Below are positions 1-5,917 of a stretch of 15,518 nt of DNA, piece after piece (position 1 is the first letter of the stretch; every line of letters begins with the position of its first letter). The notes beneath the pieces are model-generated. The model saw nothing but the letters and a program-made list of their open reading frames with translations, made no database searches and was not told where the DNA came from. Source of the DNA: Methanomicrobiales archaeon (lineage in GTDB: Archaea; Halobacteriota; Syntropharchaeia; Alkanophagales; Methanospirareceae); assembly GCA_003160755.1 (NCBI GenBank), contig QEXZ01000025.1, forward strand, positions 1-15,518. The letters run 5' to 3'. Position numbers and translations under genes: made by a program.

Positions 1-71
1 GTCAGATATTCAGCAGGTATTATCTGGTCCGTATCTACGTTATGCCCAAATTTCCAGATTCTCGTTCGCAT
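1..71 (-). CDS. leuD: Isopropylmalate/homoaconitate-type dehydratase small subunit, 5' end only
   Basis: The minus strand from position 71 to the window edge encodes 23 residues beginning M-R-T-R-I-W-K-F-G and continuing N-V-D-T-D-Q-I-I-P-A-E-Y-L. This is the N-terminal signature of the aconitase-family small (swivel) subunit, as in 3-isopropylmalate dehydratase (LeuD) and methanogen homoaconitase small subunits. The family partners with a large Fe-S subunit to isomerise isopropylmalate, methylmalate or homocitrate in leucine, isoleucine or coenzyme B synthesis. With only the first residues visible, the exact substrate cannot be assigned. No Shine-Dalgarno is visible. A TATA-like box at 88-96 lies 17-25 nt upstream of the ATG, which suggests a leaderless transcript. 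The gene is divergent from the tRNA and is cut by the window edge, so it is not thought to be broken. Confidence 0.8.
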   Translation of the reverse strand, partial: MRTRIWKFGHNVDTDQIIPAEYL

Positions 72-87
72 CTTTGTATATAACGTA

Positions 88-96
88 TTTATATAC
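88..96. promoter_or_regulatory. TATA-like box between leuD and tRNA-Asp
   Basis: The sequence TTTATATAC sits in an AT-rich gap between the divergent leuD-like gene and tRNA-Asp. On the minus strand it reads as a TATA element at the right distance for a leaderless leuD-like transcript. It could also serve the tRNA, but it is about 60 nt upstream of the tRNA, so a closer AT-rich block around 107-117 is an alternative for that gene. Confidence 0.45.
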
Positions 97-154
97 ACCA
101 TAAATAGTATTAATCATAGTGCGGACTAAAACCTGACACCTAACACCTAAAAAT

Positions 155-227
155 GCCCGGGTGGTGTAGCGGCCTATCATTGAGCCCTGTCGAGGCTCGG
201 ACTCGGGTTCAAATCCCGACCTGGGCG
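155..227 (+). tRNA. tRNA-Asp (anticodon GTC)
   Basis: A complete cloverleaf can be folded by eye. The 7-bp acceptor stem pairs 155-161 with 220-226, with one G-T pair. The anticodon stem GAGCC/GGCTC (182-186, 194-198) encloses the loop CTGTCGA with anticodon GTC at 189-191. The T stem TCGGG/CCCGA encloses the usual TTCAAAT loop. The discriminator base at 227 is G, as expected for aspartate. No CCA is encoded and no intron is needed for folding. The integrase beginning just downstream suggests that this tRNA may have served as an integration site, although no second copy of the tRNA 3' end was seen in the window. Confidence 0.95.
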
Positions 228-252
228 TGAATCCAAAGGTTTAAAGCCTGTT

Positions 253-312
253 GTGAGTAATTGGGAAGATAGAAAGCACGAGCTTAAGCGGCTGGACGAA
301 ATACGATTTTAA
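253..312 (+). pseudogene. Relic N-terminus of the adjacent tyrosine integrase
   Basis: A GTG at 253 opens a 19-codon frame (S-N-W-E-D-R-K-H-E-L-K-R-L-D-E and so on) that stops with TAA at 310-312. The next gene begins at 314 in another frame and starts directly inside the end of the integrase core-binding domain. The peptide resembles the charged helical N-terminus of archaeal tyrosine integrases. The simplest reading is that an internal deletion of roughly 60-90 codons, with a frame change, joined the two pieces. The homology call is by eye and moderate; the two-frame arrangement is directly visible. Confidence 0.5.
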
Positions 313-313
313 A

Positions 314-1210
314 TTGGTCTTGAAGATATTCCTGGTATGGTTAGGAAAAGAAGAAACGATTAAGTGGATGAAAATCAAAGAACCAAAGACCTTGCCTAAC
401 GACCTGCTCAGTGAACAAGAGGTAATGGCATTGATAGACGCAGCTGAGAACTTGCGAGATAAAGCATTAATCGCAGCGTTATATGAAGGAGGCTTTCGGA
501 TTGGCGAACTTGGCGGGCTGAGGATTAAGGATGTGAGCTTTGACCGCTATGGTGCGATAGCGATGGTGAACGGAAAAAACGGACCAAGACCCGTGCGATT
601 AATCTGGTCTATGCCCTACATAGCGCAGTGGTTGGAGACGCATCCTCTTCGGGAAGAGCGAGATGCGCCATTATGGATAAAAATGAATACGCGCGAAATG
701 CTGAAATACAATGCAATAAGGATGCAGTTGCGGAAGATAGCACGGCGGGCAGGCATAGAAAAGCCTGTGAATCCACATAGTTTTAGGCATTTACGTATAA
801 CCGAACTGAAGAAGAAAAGACACCTTTCGCATGCGCAGATTGAGCAATACTTTGGCTGGATAAAAGGGTCGCGGATGCATAGTATCTATGACCATCTGAG
901 CGGTCGGGATTTGGATGCGGTTTTGCTCAGGATGTATGGACTGGAGCCAGAGAAGGAAGATCAGCAGGAAGAGCTCAAGACTTTACAATGCCCGCACTGC
1001 AAAACGCTGAATACTGTCGGCGCGCGAATATGCATAAACTGCCGGAAGCCGCTTGCGGTGGAGGAAGTGATGGAGCGAGAGGAGAGTACGATGGCTATGT
1101 TCAAGGATTTTATGGATTTGGTGACAGAGCATCCGGAAGTGATAGAGAAGTTCAAGAAACATTTTGAACAGAAAAAACGAACTTGCTCAATAAACGGTGG
1201 AAAATCCTAA
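314..1210 (+). CDS. Tyrosine recombinase/integrase, catalytic domain, N-terminally truncated
   Basis: Site-specific tyrosine recombinase that would cut and rejoin DNA through a 3'-phosphotyrosine. The catalytic set is visible: R62 (in E-G-G-F-R-I-G-E-L), K88 (N-G-K-N-G), H155 and R158 (H-S-F-R-H), W182 in place of the second His (F-G-W), and nucleophile Y192 (I-Y-D-H). A C-terminal zinc ribbon uses C226, C229, C240 and C243, followed by an acidic/basic helical tail, a layout common in archaeal integrases. Only the last helix of the core-binding domain remains (K-I-F-L-V-W-L-G-K-E). The first codon is TTG, and the likely original N-terminus lies in another frame just upstream (253-312). The active-site residues are intact, but DNA binding is probably impaired. 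Its position 86 nt after a tRNA suggests the remains of an integrated element. Confidence 0.85.
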   Translation: MVLKIFLVWLGKEETIKWMKIKEPKTLPNDLLSEQEVMALIDAAENLRDKALIAALYEGGFRIGELGGLRIKDVSFDRYGAIAMVNGKNGPRPVRLIWSMPYIAQWLETHPLREERDAPLWIKMNTREMLKYNAIRMQLRKIARRAGIEKPVNPHSFRHLRITELKKKRHLSHAQIEQYFGWIKGSRMHSIYDHLSGRDLDAVLLRMYGLEPEKEDQQEELKTLQCPHCKTLNTVGARICINCRKPLAVEEVMEREESTMAMFKDFMDLVTEHPEVIEKFKKHFEQKKRTCSINGGKS

Positions 1211-1234
1211 ACTCTAATTTCTAAACTCTAAACT

Positions 1235-1276
1235 GTGGGGCTCTGCCCCACGACCCCGCAAGCCCAGTAGGGGCTT
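1235..1276 (+). terminator. Two GC-rich hairpins after the integrase gene
   Basis: GTGGGGC (1235-1241) pairs perfectly with GCCCCAC (1245-1251) around a TCT loop. Just after it AAGCCC (1260-1265) pairs with GGGCTT (1271-1276). They lie 25 nt after the integrase stop in the otherwise AT-rich gap up to 1403. They may end transcription or be remnants of a dispersed repeat. No gene was found in 1211-1403; the rest is AT-rich, with tracts such as AATTTCAAAATCC that look like low-complexity intergenic filler. Confidence 0.4.
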
Positions 1277-1399
1277 ATTCAAATTTCAAAATCCAAATAT
1301 CAAAACCCCCATACAACCTCACGAGCCTGTAAGACCCTATAAAGGGCTTAGTTTTGAATTTGTAATTTTGGTCATTGGGATCTGTTTATGATTTCGGAT

Positions 1400-1416
1400 T
1401 TAGCTTGACTTTGTCA
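1400..1416 (+). repeat. Left target duplication (TTAG) and left inverted repeat of the IS701-like element
   Basis: TTAG occupies 1400-1403, followed by the 13-bp repeat CTTGACTTTGTCA. A TATA-like TTTATAAAA at 1424-1432 follows and probably drives the transposase. Confidence 0.85.
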
Positions 1417-1480
1417 AATTACCTTTATAAAATCCTTCTATTTAAATAAATGCCTCCCCTAACATCAGTGATGATGCAAT

Positions 1481-2854
1481 ATGCACATGAAATTGTCTTT
1501 TGATGATTTAGGGGCTGTCACAGGTGAGCTAAACGTTTTTCATAGTCCTTACAGTGACTTTTTCAGGAATAAAACGCAAAAATCAATAAAGCAGGCACTT
1601 CAATATCTACAAGGGCAAATAGTGTTAAACGAGCGTGGAAACATGACGAATATCGAAAAAGTCGTTCCTGATTGCAACCACCAATCGCTTCAGCATTTCA
1701 TCTCCAATTCTCAATGGGACGAGGAAGGTGTTATTAGCAAGATTCAGAGGCAAGTCAGTGAGTTGATAGGAAACCCCGTCCATGGTTCTGTTCACCTTGA
1801 CGAATCAGGATTTATTAAGGACGGTGAGAACTCTGTAGGGGTTAAGCGGCAATACTGTGGTCGATTTGGGAAGGTGGACAACTGTCAAGTCGGTTTATTC
1901 CTGGGATACGCTTTCTGGAGCCGTCGGACGCTAATAGACAAGCGATTGTACCTTCCTGATGACTGGGCAAATGACCCGGTTCGCAGAGAACGTTGCGGTG
2001 TTCCAGCATGGGTAACGTTTAAAATGAAGGCGGAACTTGGATTAGAGATGTTGCTAAAGGCGAGGAAGCGAGGCGTCCCCTTCGCATGGGTGGGCATGGA
2101 CTGTTTCTACGGGCAACAGCCGTGGTTCCTCGACAGCCTTGACCACGAAGGCTTCCTCTATATCGCAGACGTTCCGAGCGATACAAGGGTGTGGCTGGAA
2201 CGTCCAGAGGTCAAAGCCCCGAAGAGGAAGGGGAATCGAGGTCGTCATCCCACACGGAAGCATGTTATCGAGGGAGAGCCAGAGCCCATTGAAGTGCTGA
2301 AATTAGTGGAAGAGCTTACAGACGATGCCTGGGAGCATATTTTCCTGAGGGACAGCGAGAGGAAGGAGATATGGTGCGACATGGCCTGTTTACGCATCTA
2401 TCAGGTTCGTGATGAACTGCCAGGACCCGAATCATGGCTCATCCTCAGAAAAGACGATAACGGGGAAAAGAAGTATCAATTGTCAAACGCTTCTCCCAAT
2501 ACTAGGATAAGTAGGCTTGCAGAGATGTCTTGCAGTCGCTACTGGATAGAGCGAGCTTTTGAAGATGCAAAAGGTGAAGTAGGAATGGCAGATTACGAGG
2601 TGAGAGGATGGCTGGGCTGGCACCATCACATGACCATGGTCCTGCTGGCGATGCTCTTTCTGCTAATCTTGCAAATGAAATGGAAAGATAAGGCTCCAAT
2701 GATGACGATACAGGATGTCAGGGAGATTCTGGAAGTGATATTGCCAAGGAAGAGGATAACAAAGAAAGAGATAATCGAGATCATTAAGCGGAAGCATAAA
2801 GCGAGGGAATCCGCAAGGAAGTCTCATCATAAGAGGAATAGCAAATCAAACTAA
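1481..2854 (+). CDS. IS701-like DDE transposase
   Basis: Transposase of 457 residues in the IS701/IS4-like DDE class, which cuts and joins the element ends. The first catalytic Asp is probably D107 (V-H-L-D-E-S-G). The second is D207 (V-G-M-D-C-F-Y-G). The third acid is E357 in the pattern R353-x3-E357-x6-K364, matching the R(3)E(6)K part of the IS4-type signature. After it comes a hydrophobic helix (M-T-M-V-L-L-A-M-L-F-L-L) and a very basic tail ending at the TAA. The frame is uninterrupted. Two start codons are possible, 1481 or 1487; GTGATG at 1469-1474 could act as ribosome binding site. It is the only large gene of the element. Confidence 0.92.
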   Translation: MHMKLSFDDLGAVTGELNVFHSPYSDFFRNKTQKSIKQALQYLQGQIVLNERGNMTNIEKVVPDCNHQSLQHFISNSQWDEEGVISKIQRQVSELIGNPVHGSVHLDESGFIKDGENSVGVKRQYCGRFGKVDNCQVGLFLGYAFWSRRTLIDKRLYLPDDWANDPVRRERCGVPAWVTFKMKAELGLEMLLKARKRGVPFAWVGMDCFYGQQPWFLDSLDHEGFLYIADVPSDTRVWLERPEVKAPKRKGNRGRHPTRKHVIEGEPEPIEVLKLVEELTDDAWEHIFLRDSERKEIWCDMACLRIYQVRDELPGPESWLILRKDDNGEKKYQLSNASPNTRISRLAEMSCSRYWIERAFEDAKGEVGMADYEVRGWLGWHHHMTMVLLAMLFLLILQMKWKDKAPMMTIQDVREILEVILPRKRITKKEIIEIIKRKHKARESARKSHHKRNSKSN

Positions 2855-2880
2855 GACTAAGAATTTTTTGCTAATTTTCA

Positions 2881-2906
2881 CGCAATCTAAGCACGCTTAG
2901 TTTGCG
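2881..2906 (+). terminator. Hairpin behind the IS701-like transposase
   Basis: CGCAA (2881-2885) pairs with TTGCG (2902-2906), and CTAAG (2887-2891) with CTTAG (2896-2900). The two stems stack around one T-T mismatch and enclose a CACG loop. The hairpin lies 26 nt after the transposase stop and after a T-rich tract. It may be a terminator or a structural element of the IS. Confidence 0.5.
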
Positions 2907-2913
2907 CTATCTC

Positions 2914-3030
2914 ATGATTTTGGATATTGATGTCTATTCTCCTTTCAATCCCGTGGAAATTGATGTTCCGGTGCCCGATAATCGTAGATTGTTTGCGGCT
3001 AATGTGAATAATAGGATGGAAAATGGATAA
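2914..3030 (+). CDS. Small 38-codon open frame inside the IS701-like element
   Basis: An ATG-initiated frame of 38 residues (M-I-L-D-I-D-V-Y-S-P-F-N-P-V and onward) ends with TAA at 3028-3030. It lies between the transposase and the right inverted repeat and is in a different frame from the transposase. No family is recognised and no clear ribosome binding site is seen. It may be an accessory peptide of the element, part of an older gene, or chance. Confidence 0.25.
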   Translation: MILDIDVYSPFNPVEIDVPVPDNRRLFAANVNNRMENG

Positions 3031-3045
3031 GATTAAATAGCGTTA

Positions 3046-3054
3046 TTTATAAAA
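3046..3054 (+). promoter_or_regulatory. TATA-like box at the right end of the IS, reading into the iscU-like gene
   Basis: TTTATAAAA lies inside the IS, 20-28 nt upstream of the ATG at 3074. That spacing fits an archaeal TATA box giving a leaderless iscU-like transcript. The same TTTATAAAA motif lies at the left end (1424-1432), where it points at the transposase. Confidence 0.5.
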
Positions 3055-3071
3055 TGACAAAGTCAAGTTAG
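3055..3071 (+). repeat. Right inverted repeat and right target duplication (TTAG) of the IS701-like element
   Basis: TGACAAAGTCAAG (3055-3067) is the exact reverse complement of the left repeat, and TTAG (3068-3071) repeats the left flank. Only the two bases AT separate the duplication from the next start codon. Confidence 0.85.
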
Positions 3072-3073
3072 AT

Positions 3074-3487
3074 ATGGCAGAGGAAAAGGATAAAAAAAAC
3101 TTACTAAAGATATCAGGATATTCAAGTACGGCGATAGAATACATACTTAGGAAGGTGAATGTAGGAAAAATAGAGGACCCTGATGCTCACGCTGTTTATA
3201 CCGGTCCGTGTGGAGACACAATGGAGATTTTCCTGGTAATCGAGCCCGATTACAAAGTGATAAAGGAGGCAAAGTTTCAAGCAGTAGGGTGCGCAGGCGC
3301 TCTTACCTGCGGATCTGCTCTGACAGAGATGATAAAAGGAAAGACGATAGAGCAAGCGGAGGAAATAGATGAGGAGGATGTAATGAATTGGCTTGGTGGT
3401 ATTCCAATACAAAAGATTTATTGCGCTTGTTTAGCAAAAAGGACATTGAGGAACGCGATTACGGAATATAGAAATAAACAAAACTAA
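3074..3487 (+). CDS. Iron-sulfur cluster scaffold, IscU/NifU N-terminal type
   Basis: Cytoplasmic scaffold of 137 residues on which Fe-S clusters are assembled before transfer. The three ligand regions of the family are present: C46-G-D48 (G-P-C-G-D), C73 (V-G-C-A-G-A-L-T-C-G-S-A-L) and C117 (K-I-Y-C-A-C-L). In bacterial IscU the last motif is K-I-H-C, with H105 and C106; here the His position is Y116 and an extra Cys follows at 119, so the ligand set differs. No cysteine desulfurase gene is nearby, so sulfur must come from elsewhere. The start ATG is 2 nt after an IS target duplication, so the native promoter and any ribosome binding site were separated by the insertion. Expression may depend on the TATA box inside the IS. 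The family call is firm. Confidence 0.92.
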   Translation: MAEEKDKKNLLKISGYSSTAIEYILRKVNVGKIEDPDAHAVYTGPCGDTMEIFLVIEPDYKVIKEAKFQAVGCAGALTCGSALTEMIKGKTIEQAEEIDEEDVMNWLGGIPIQKIYCACLAKRTLRNAITEYRNKQN

Positions 3488-3577
3488 AAGAATGAAGTGG
3501 GTACTACGTTTAGCTGCGTGTTTCGGTTCGCTATGCACACCTAAATACCTTTGACACGTCGAAGCAATTGGAGGTAG

Positions 3578-4106
3578 GCAAAAAAGACGAAAAAATCCAA
3601 TCCCAAGGTTACACCCTGGCAAATCAATGAGCAGGATTTCCCCCGTGAGGGGAATTCAGCGGAGAAATTGCAATTCTTGCTCCAGTATACGATCTTAGCC
3701 CCTTCCAGCCACAACATACAACCCTGGAAATTCTCGGTTGGAGATCAAACGGAAGGTAGACGAGTTGATCGTTCGAGGCGATGCAACTCAGTTTTCCGAC
3801 TCGGCTTACCGCGAAGAACTTGGCTACTGGATAGGGCAGGGTGTTTTTGGCACTCCGTGGCTTTTGGCTAAGATAGGGCAGTTGGCAGTTACATACATGA
3901 ACATAGGCAGAGGGCAAGCGAAGAAAGATTCTGAAGTGCTCATGAGTGCGCCGATTCTAGCGGCTATCAGCTCAGAAGTAAACAATAGGTTCTGGTGTAG
4001 GGAAAATGAAGATTTTGTCTATGCATTGGAAAGGTGGAAGGGAAAATATTCGGACGGGGGGATGTCCTCGCTGTCACGAAAACTCTTAAGATATGGATCG
4101 GGGTGA
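3578..4106 (+). pseudogene. Decayed nitroreductase-family gene
   Basis: Two pieces of one FMN-dependent nitroreductase-like protein lie in different frames. Piece one (about 3578-3740) reads P-W-Q-I-N-E-Q-D-F-P, then L-A-P-S-S-H-N-I-Q-P-W-K-F, the N-terminal FMN-binding signature. Piece two (3738-4106) reads Q-F-S-D-S-A-Y-R-E-E-L-G-Y-W-I-G-Q-G-V-F-G-T-P and later S-A-P-I-L-A-A-I-S-S-E, a C-terminal half segment. The middle of the domain, usually 70 or more residues, is missing at the junction near 3740. No convincing start codon precedes piece one, where TAG at 3575 closes the frame. The C-terminal part after about 3985 also departs from the family. A non-functional remnant is the best explanation; a sequencing error cannot explain the missing middle. 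Confidence 0.72.
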
Positions 4107-4107
4107 A

Positions 4108-4977
4108 ATGAGAAAAGAAAACGTAATAGCTGTGGTTATTATAACGATTTTAATATCGACTCTGTTAAGTGGTTGTCTCATCGAAGACGAAAAAGAGCAA
4201 GAAAATGGAAGAGAAATAACGATTGACACGATAGGAGAATTCACATTCAATCATGAGGCTATTGAAACGGTAAGAAAGGATATTTTTAGGGAGGGGCATT
4301 TCTCGATTTTTGATATATTGGTCTATTTAGATAGTAACGGAGATATTGATCTGGAATACCACTTTGATGAAACGATGAATACTCATGTAATTGATTCAAT
4401 CAATGGGAAAGGAAACTGGTGGTACATGGCTTATTATGATGGCGGATGGCCAGAAAATAATGTTTTCAGAATGGATCACTATCCATACAAGGATAAGATG
4501 TACATACGCATTTTGGAAGAAGATAAGCATATAATCGATAGGATATACGAGGTGTTCAGAGAAGAGATACAGCGAAAAGAGAAGAATGGAGGGAAAATCG
4601 TAATACCCATGGTTATCATTAGGGGACCAAAAACCGATTTACGATTTACTAATGTCACGGTTACGCCACACAACTTGAGAAACGATACGTTTCAAGACGG
4701 AGTAATAACGGCAATAGATGTAATACTCTCATTAAGTGACGACCAAAAGCTTTCGTACGATCTGCAATGGTTTGATTCGATCGGTTCAGCGGGCGTTGTG
4801 CGAAGCTATTGGGTCAGTAGAATCAATGAGGATGCGATGCACGATCGTTGTGGTTTTGTGTATGAAGCGGGCTCATTGAGATATCAAGGATTCCGAGGCA
4901 ACCATATACACATCCCCTCTGACTTCCGAGCGATCAATTCACCGGAGTATGAAGAATGGTTCTGGATCTGTATATAA
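4108..4977 (+). CDS. Hypothetical membrane-anchored lipoprotein
   Basis: Predicted secreted protein of 289 residues with a lipoprotein-type signal: basic start (M-R-K), hydrophobic run (residues 6-20) and the lipobox L-L-S-G-C with C23. The mature part begins with an acidic linker and is rich in aromatic residues (G-N-W-W-Y-M-A-Y-Y-D-G-G-W-P). No enzyme motif or known family was recognised. The start at 4108 is preferred over the in-frame ATG at 4093 because GGGGTGA just upstream is a good Shine-Dalgarno and the signal peptide then begins normally. It begins one base after the last stop of the nitroreductase remnant, so the two may once have been co-transcribed. It would sit on the outer face of the cytoplasmic membrane. 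Confidence 0.8.
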   Translation: MRKENVIAVVIITILISTLLSGCLIEDEKEQENGREITIDTIGEFTFNHEAIETVRKDIFREGHFSIFDILVYLDSNGDIDLEYHFDETMNTHVIDSINGKGNWWYMAYYDGGWPENNVFRMDHYPYKDKMYIRILEEDKHIIDRIYEVFREEIQRKEKNGGKIVIPMVIIRGPKTDLRFTNVTVTPHNLRNDTFQDGVITAIDVILSLSDDQKLSYDLQWFDSIGSAGVVRSYWVSRINEDAMHDRCGFVYEAGSLRYQGFRGNHIHIPSDFRAINSPEYEEWFWICI

Positions 4978-5008
4978 GAACAAACGACACGTTATCGGCA
5001 CTGACATT

Positions 5009-5449
5009 TTAGTCTGTGTTGTTCTGATTATGTTTGGCTTGTTTATCCGCAATCTTCTCGGTTACCAGCTTCATCAAGTCTTCCACAGATTTGGCTTTAT
5101 TAATCTCAGTATGAGGAATAAGCAAGCTGATGTCAGAGCCTCTTTTAACAAAGGCAGCAGGGAATTTTACATTCATTGAAGGATACAGCTCCAAAAATTC
5201 ATCACGGTGTAAAAACTCAGCCGGCATATCAAGATTTGCAATAAATGTCTTCCACTCCCTCTTCATACCCAGACTGCCAAAAGTAATGGCACATAAATTG
5301 CAGGAATATGTACCGGGCGAGACCATCTTTTGAAAATAGTCGGTAGCCATATGAAAAAGTCCACTATCTGCATTATAAACGAAAATTATTTTGTCTTCTT
5401 CTTCTTGGTTTCGCTCCCCCGTTTCCTCCTTAACACCGGCTTCCTTCAT
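5009..5449 (-). CDS. Conserved-looking small protein with a CNLC motif, function unknown
   Basis: A 146-residue cytoplasmic protein with no signal peptide. The first 20 residues are charged and probably disordered. The fold seems to start at I-I-F-V-Y-N-A-D-S-G. The notable motif is S-P-G-T-Y-S-C50-N-L-C53 followed by G-M-K-R-E-W-K. The spaced Cys pair after a beta strand and the length suggest a thioredoxin-like redox or metal-binding role, but this is inference and no family was identified. It converges with the lipoprotein gene and diverges from the coiled-coil gene across a 50-bp gap. An AT-rich box 18-28 nt upstream of the ATG suggests a leaderless transcript. Confidence 0.75.
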   Translation of the reverse strand: MKEAGVKEETGERNQEEEDKIIFVYNADSGLFHMATDYFQKMVSPGTYSCNLCAITFGSLGMKREWKTFIANLDMPAEFLHRDEFLELYPSMNVKFPAAFVKRGSDISLLIPHTEINKAKSVEDLMKLVTEKIADKQAKHNQNNTD

Positions 5450-5499
5450 ACTTTGTTAGTTCTTAAATATTTAACATATAAAAGATACGTATTAGAACC
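5450..5499. promoter_or_regulatory. Compact divergent promoter region
   Basis: Only 50 bp separate two divergent start codons. On the plus strand CATATAAAAG (5475-5484) lies about 20 nt before the ATG at 5500. On the minus strand an AAATATTTAAG-like box lies 18-28 nt before the ATG at 5449. Both spacings fit leaderless archaeal transcripts, and no Shine-Dalgarno is present on either side. The two genes may be co-regulated. Confidence 0.5.
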
Positions 5500-5895
5500 A
5501 TGAAAGAAGAGGAGTTTAAAGAGCTGATAGAAAAGTTTGAAGAAGCGGAGAAAGCTTTTAAAGAAGTGCTTAAACCAATGGAAGACGCGATGGACGGGCT
5601 TAGGGAACAGATTAAACCGTTTGAAGAAGCGGCGAAAACGTTTGAAGAAAAGGTCAGACCGATTGGCGAAGAGGAGAAAACACTTAAAGGATGGATTGGG
5701 CTGTCGAAAGAAGAGGAGCAAGCGCGTAGGGATCAGATTAAGCCATTTGAAGACGCAGCAAAAGAGCTTAAAGAGCAGAATGCAGTACTTAAAGAAGCGG
5801 AGGAATTGATGCGTGTGGCGGTTAAAAAGATAAAAGAAGCAGAAGGACCTCTGAACGAGGCGGTTAAAAAGATTAAGGAAGCAGGAAAAGGGTAA
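5500..5895 (+). CDS. Repetitive charged coiled-coil protein
   Basis: A 131-residue protein made almost entirely of Glu, Lys, Ala and Leu, predicted to be helical and coiled-coil throughout, with no membrane segment or cysteine. Internal repeats are visible: R-E-Q-I-K-P-F-E-E-A-A-K at 35-46 is repeated as R-D-Q-I-K-P-F-E-D-A-A-K at 77-88, a 42-residue period, and A-V-K-K-I-K-E-A occurs at 107-114 and again at 121-128. The K-P-F-E and K-P-M-E units suggest proline kinks between helical blocks. A structural or scaffolding role is possible; no family is recognised. Long shadow frames on both strands here are by-products of the A/G-rich coding strand. It is divergent from the CNLC gene and convergent with the methyltransferase. 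Confidence 0.8.
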   Translation: MKEEEFKELIEKFEEAEKAFKEVLKPMEDAMDGLREQIKPFEEAAKTFEEKVRPIGEEEKTLKGWIGLSKEEEQARRDQIKPFEDAAKELKEQNAVLKEAEELMRVAVKKIKEAEGPLNEAVKKIKEAGKG

Positions 5896-5917
5896 AGATA
5901 GATAACCTATCCTTACT

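Larger units (their letters stand above)
1404..3067 (+). mobile_element. Complete IS701-like insertion sequence (about 1.66 kb)
   Basis: The element is bounded by a perfect 13-bp inverted repeat, CTTGACTTTGTCA at 1404-1416 and its complement at 3055-3067. It is flanked on both sides by TTAG (1400-1403 and 3068-3071). A 4-bp duplication of the form YTAR is characteristic of the IS701 family, which agrees with the transposase inside. Intact ends, duplication and open frame suggest a recent and possibly still mobile copy. It has inserted with its right end 2 nt (beyond the duplication) before the start codon of the IscU-like gene. The element also carries a hairpin and a 38-codon open frame between the transposase and the right end. 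Confidence 0.88.

Noticed and set aside
155..227. Possible attachment-site duplication of the tRNA-Asp 3' end within the window.
   Set aside because: No second copy of the T-loop and acceptor segment was found by eye in the rest of the window.
1211..1403. Repetitive AT-rich tracts with short similar units, considered as a CRISPR-like array.
   Set aside because: There are no regularly spaced identical repeats; the similarity is low-complexity AT sequence plus two short hairpins.
3638..3654. Hairpin TTCCCC-loop-GGGGAA that could be a terminator or regulator.
   Set aside because: It falls inside the nitroreductase remnant coding region, where the sequence is explained by the conserved protein segment.
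5446..5809. Open frames overlapping the coiled-coil gene on both strands, one Phe-rich on the minus strand and one Arg/Lys-rich in another plus frame.
   Set aside because: They mirror the A/G-rich codons of the Glu/Lys coiled-coil gene, and their biased composition is a by-product; the chosen frame has the promoter and a sensible heptad pattern.
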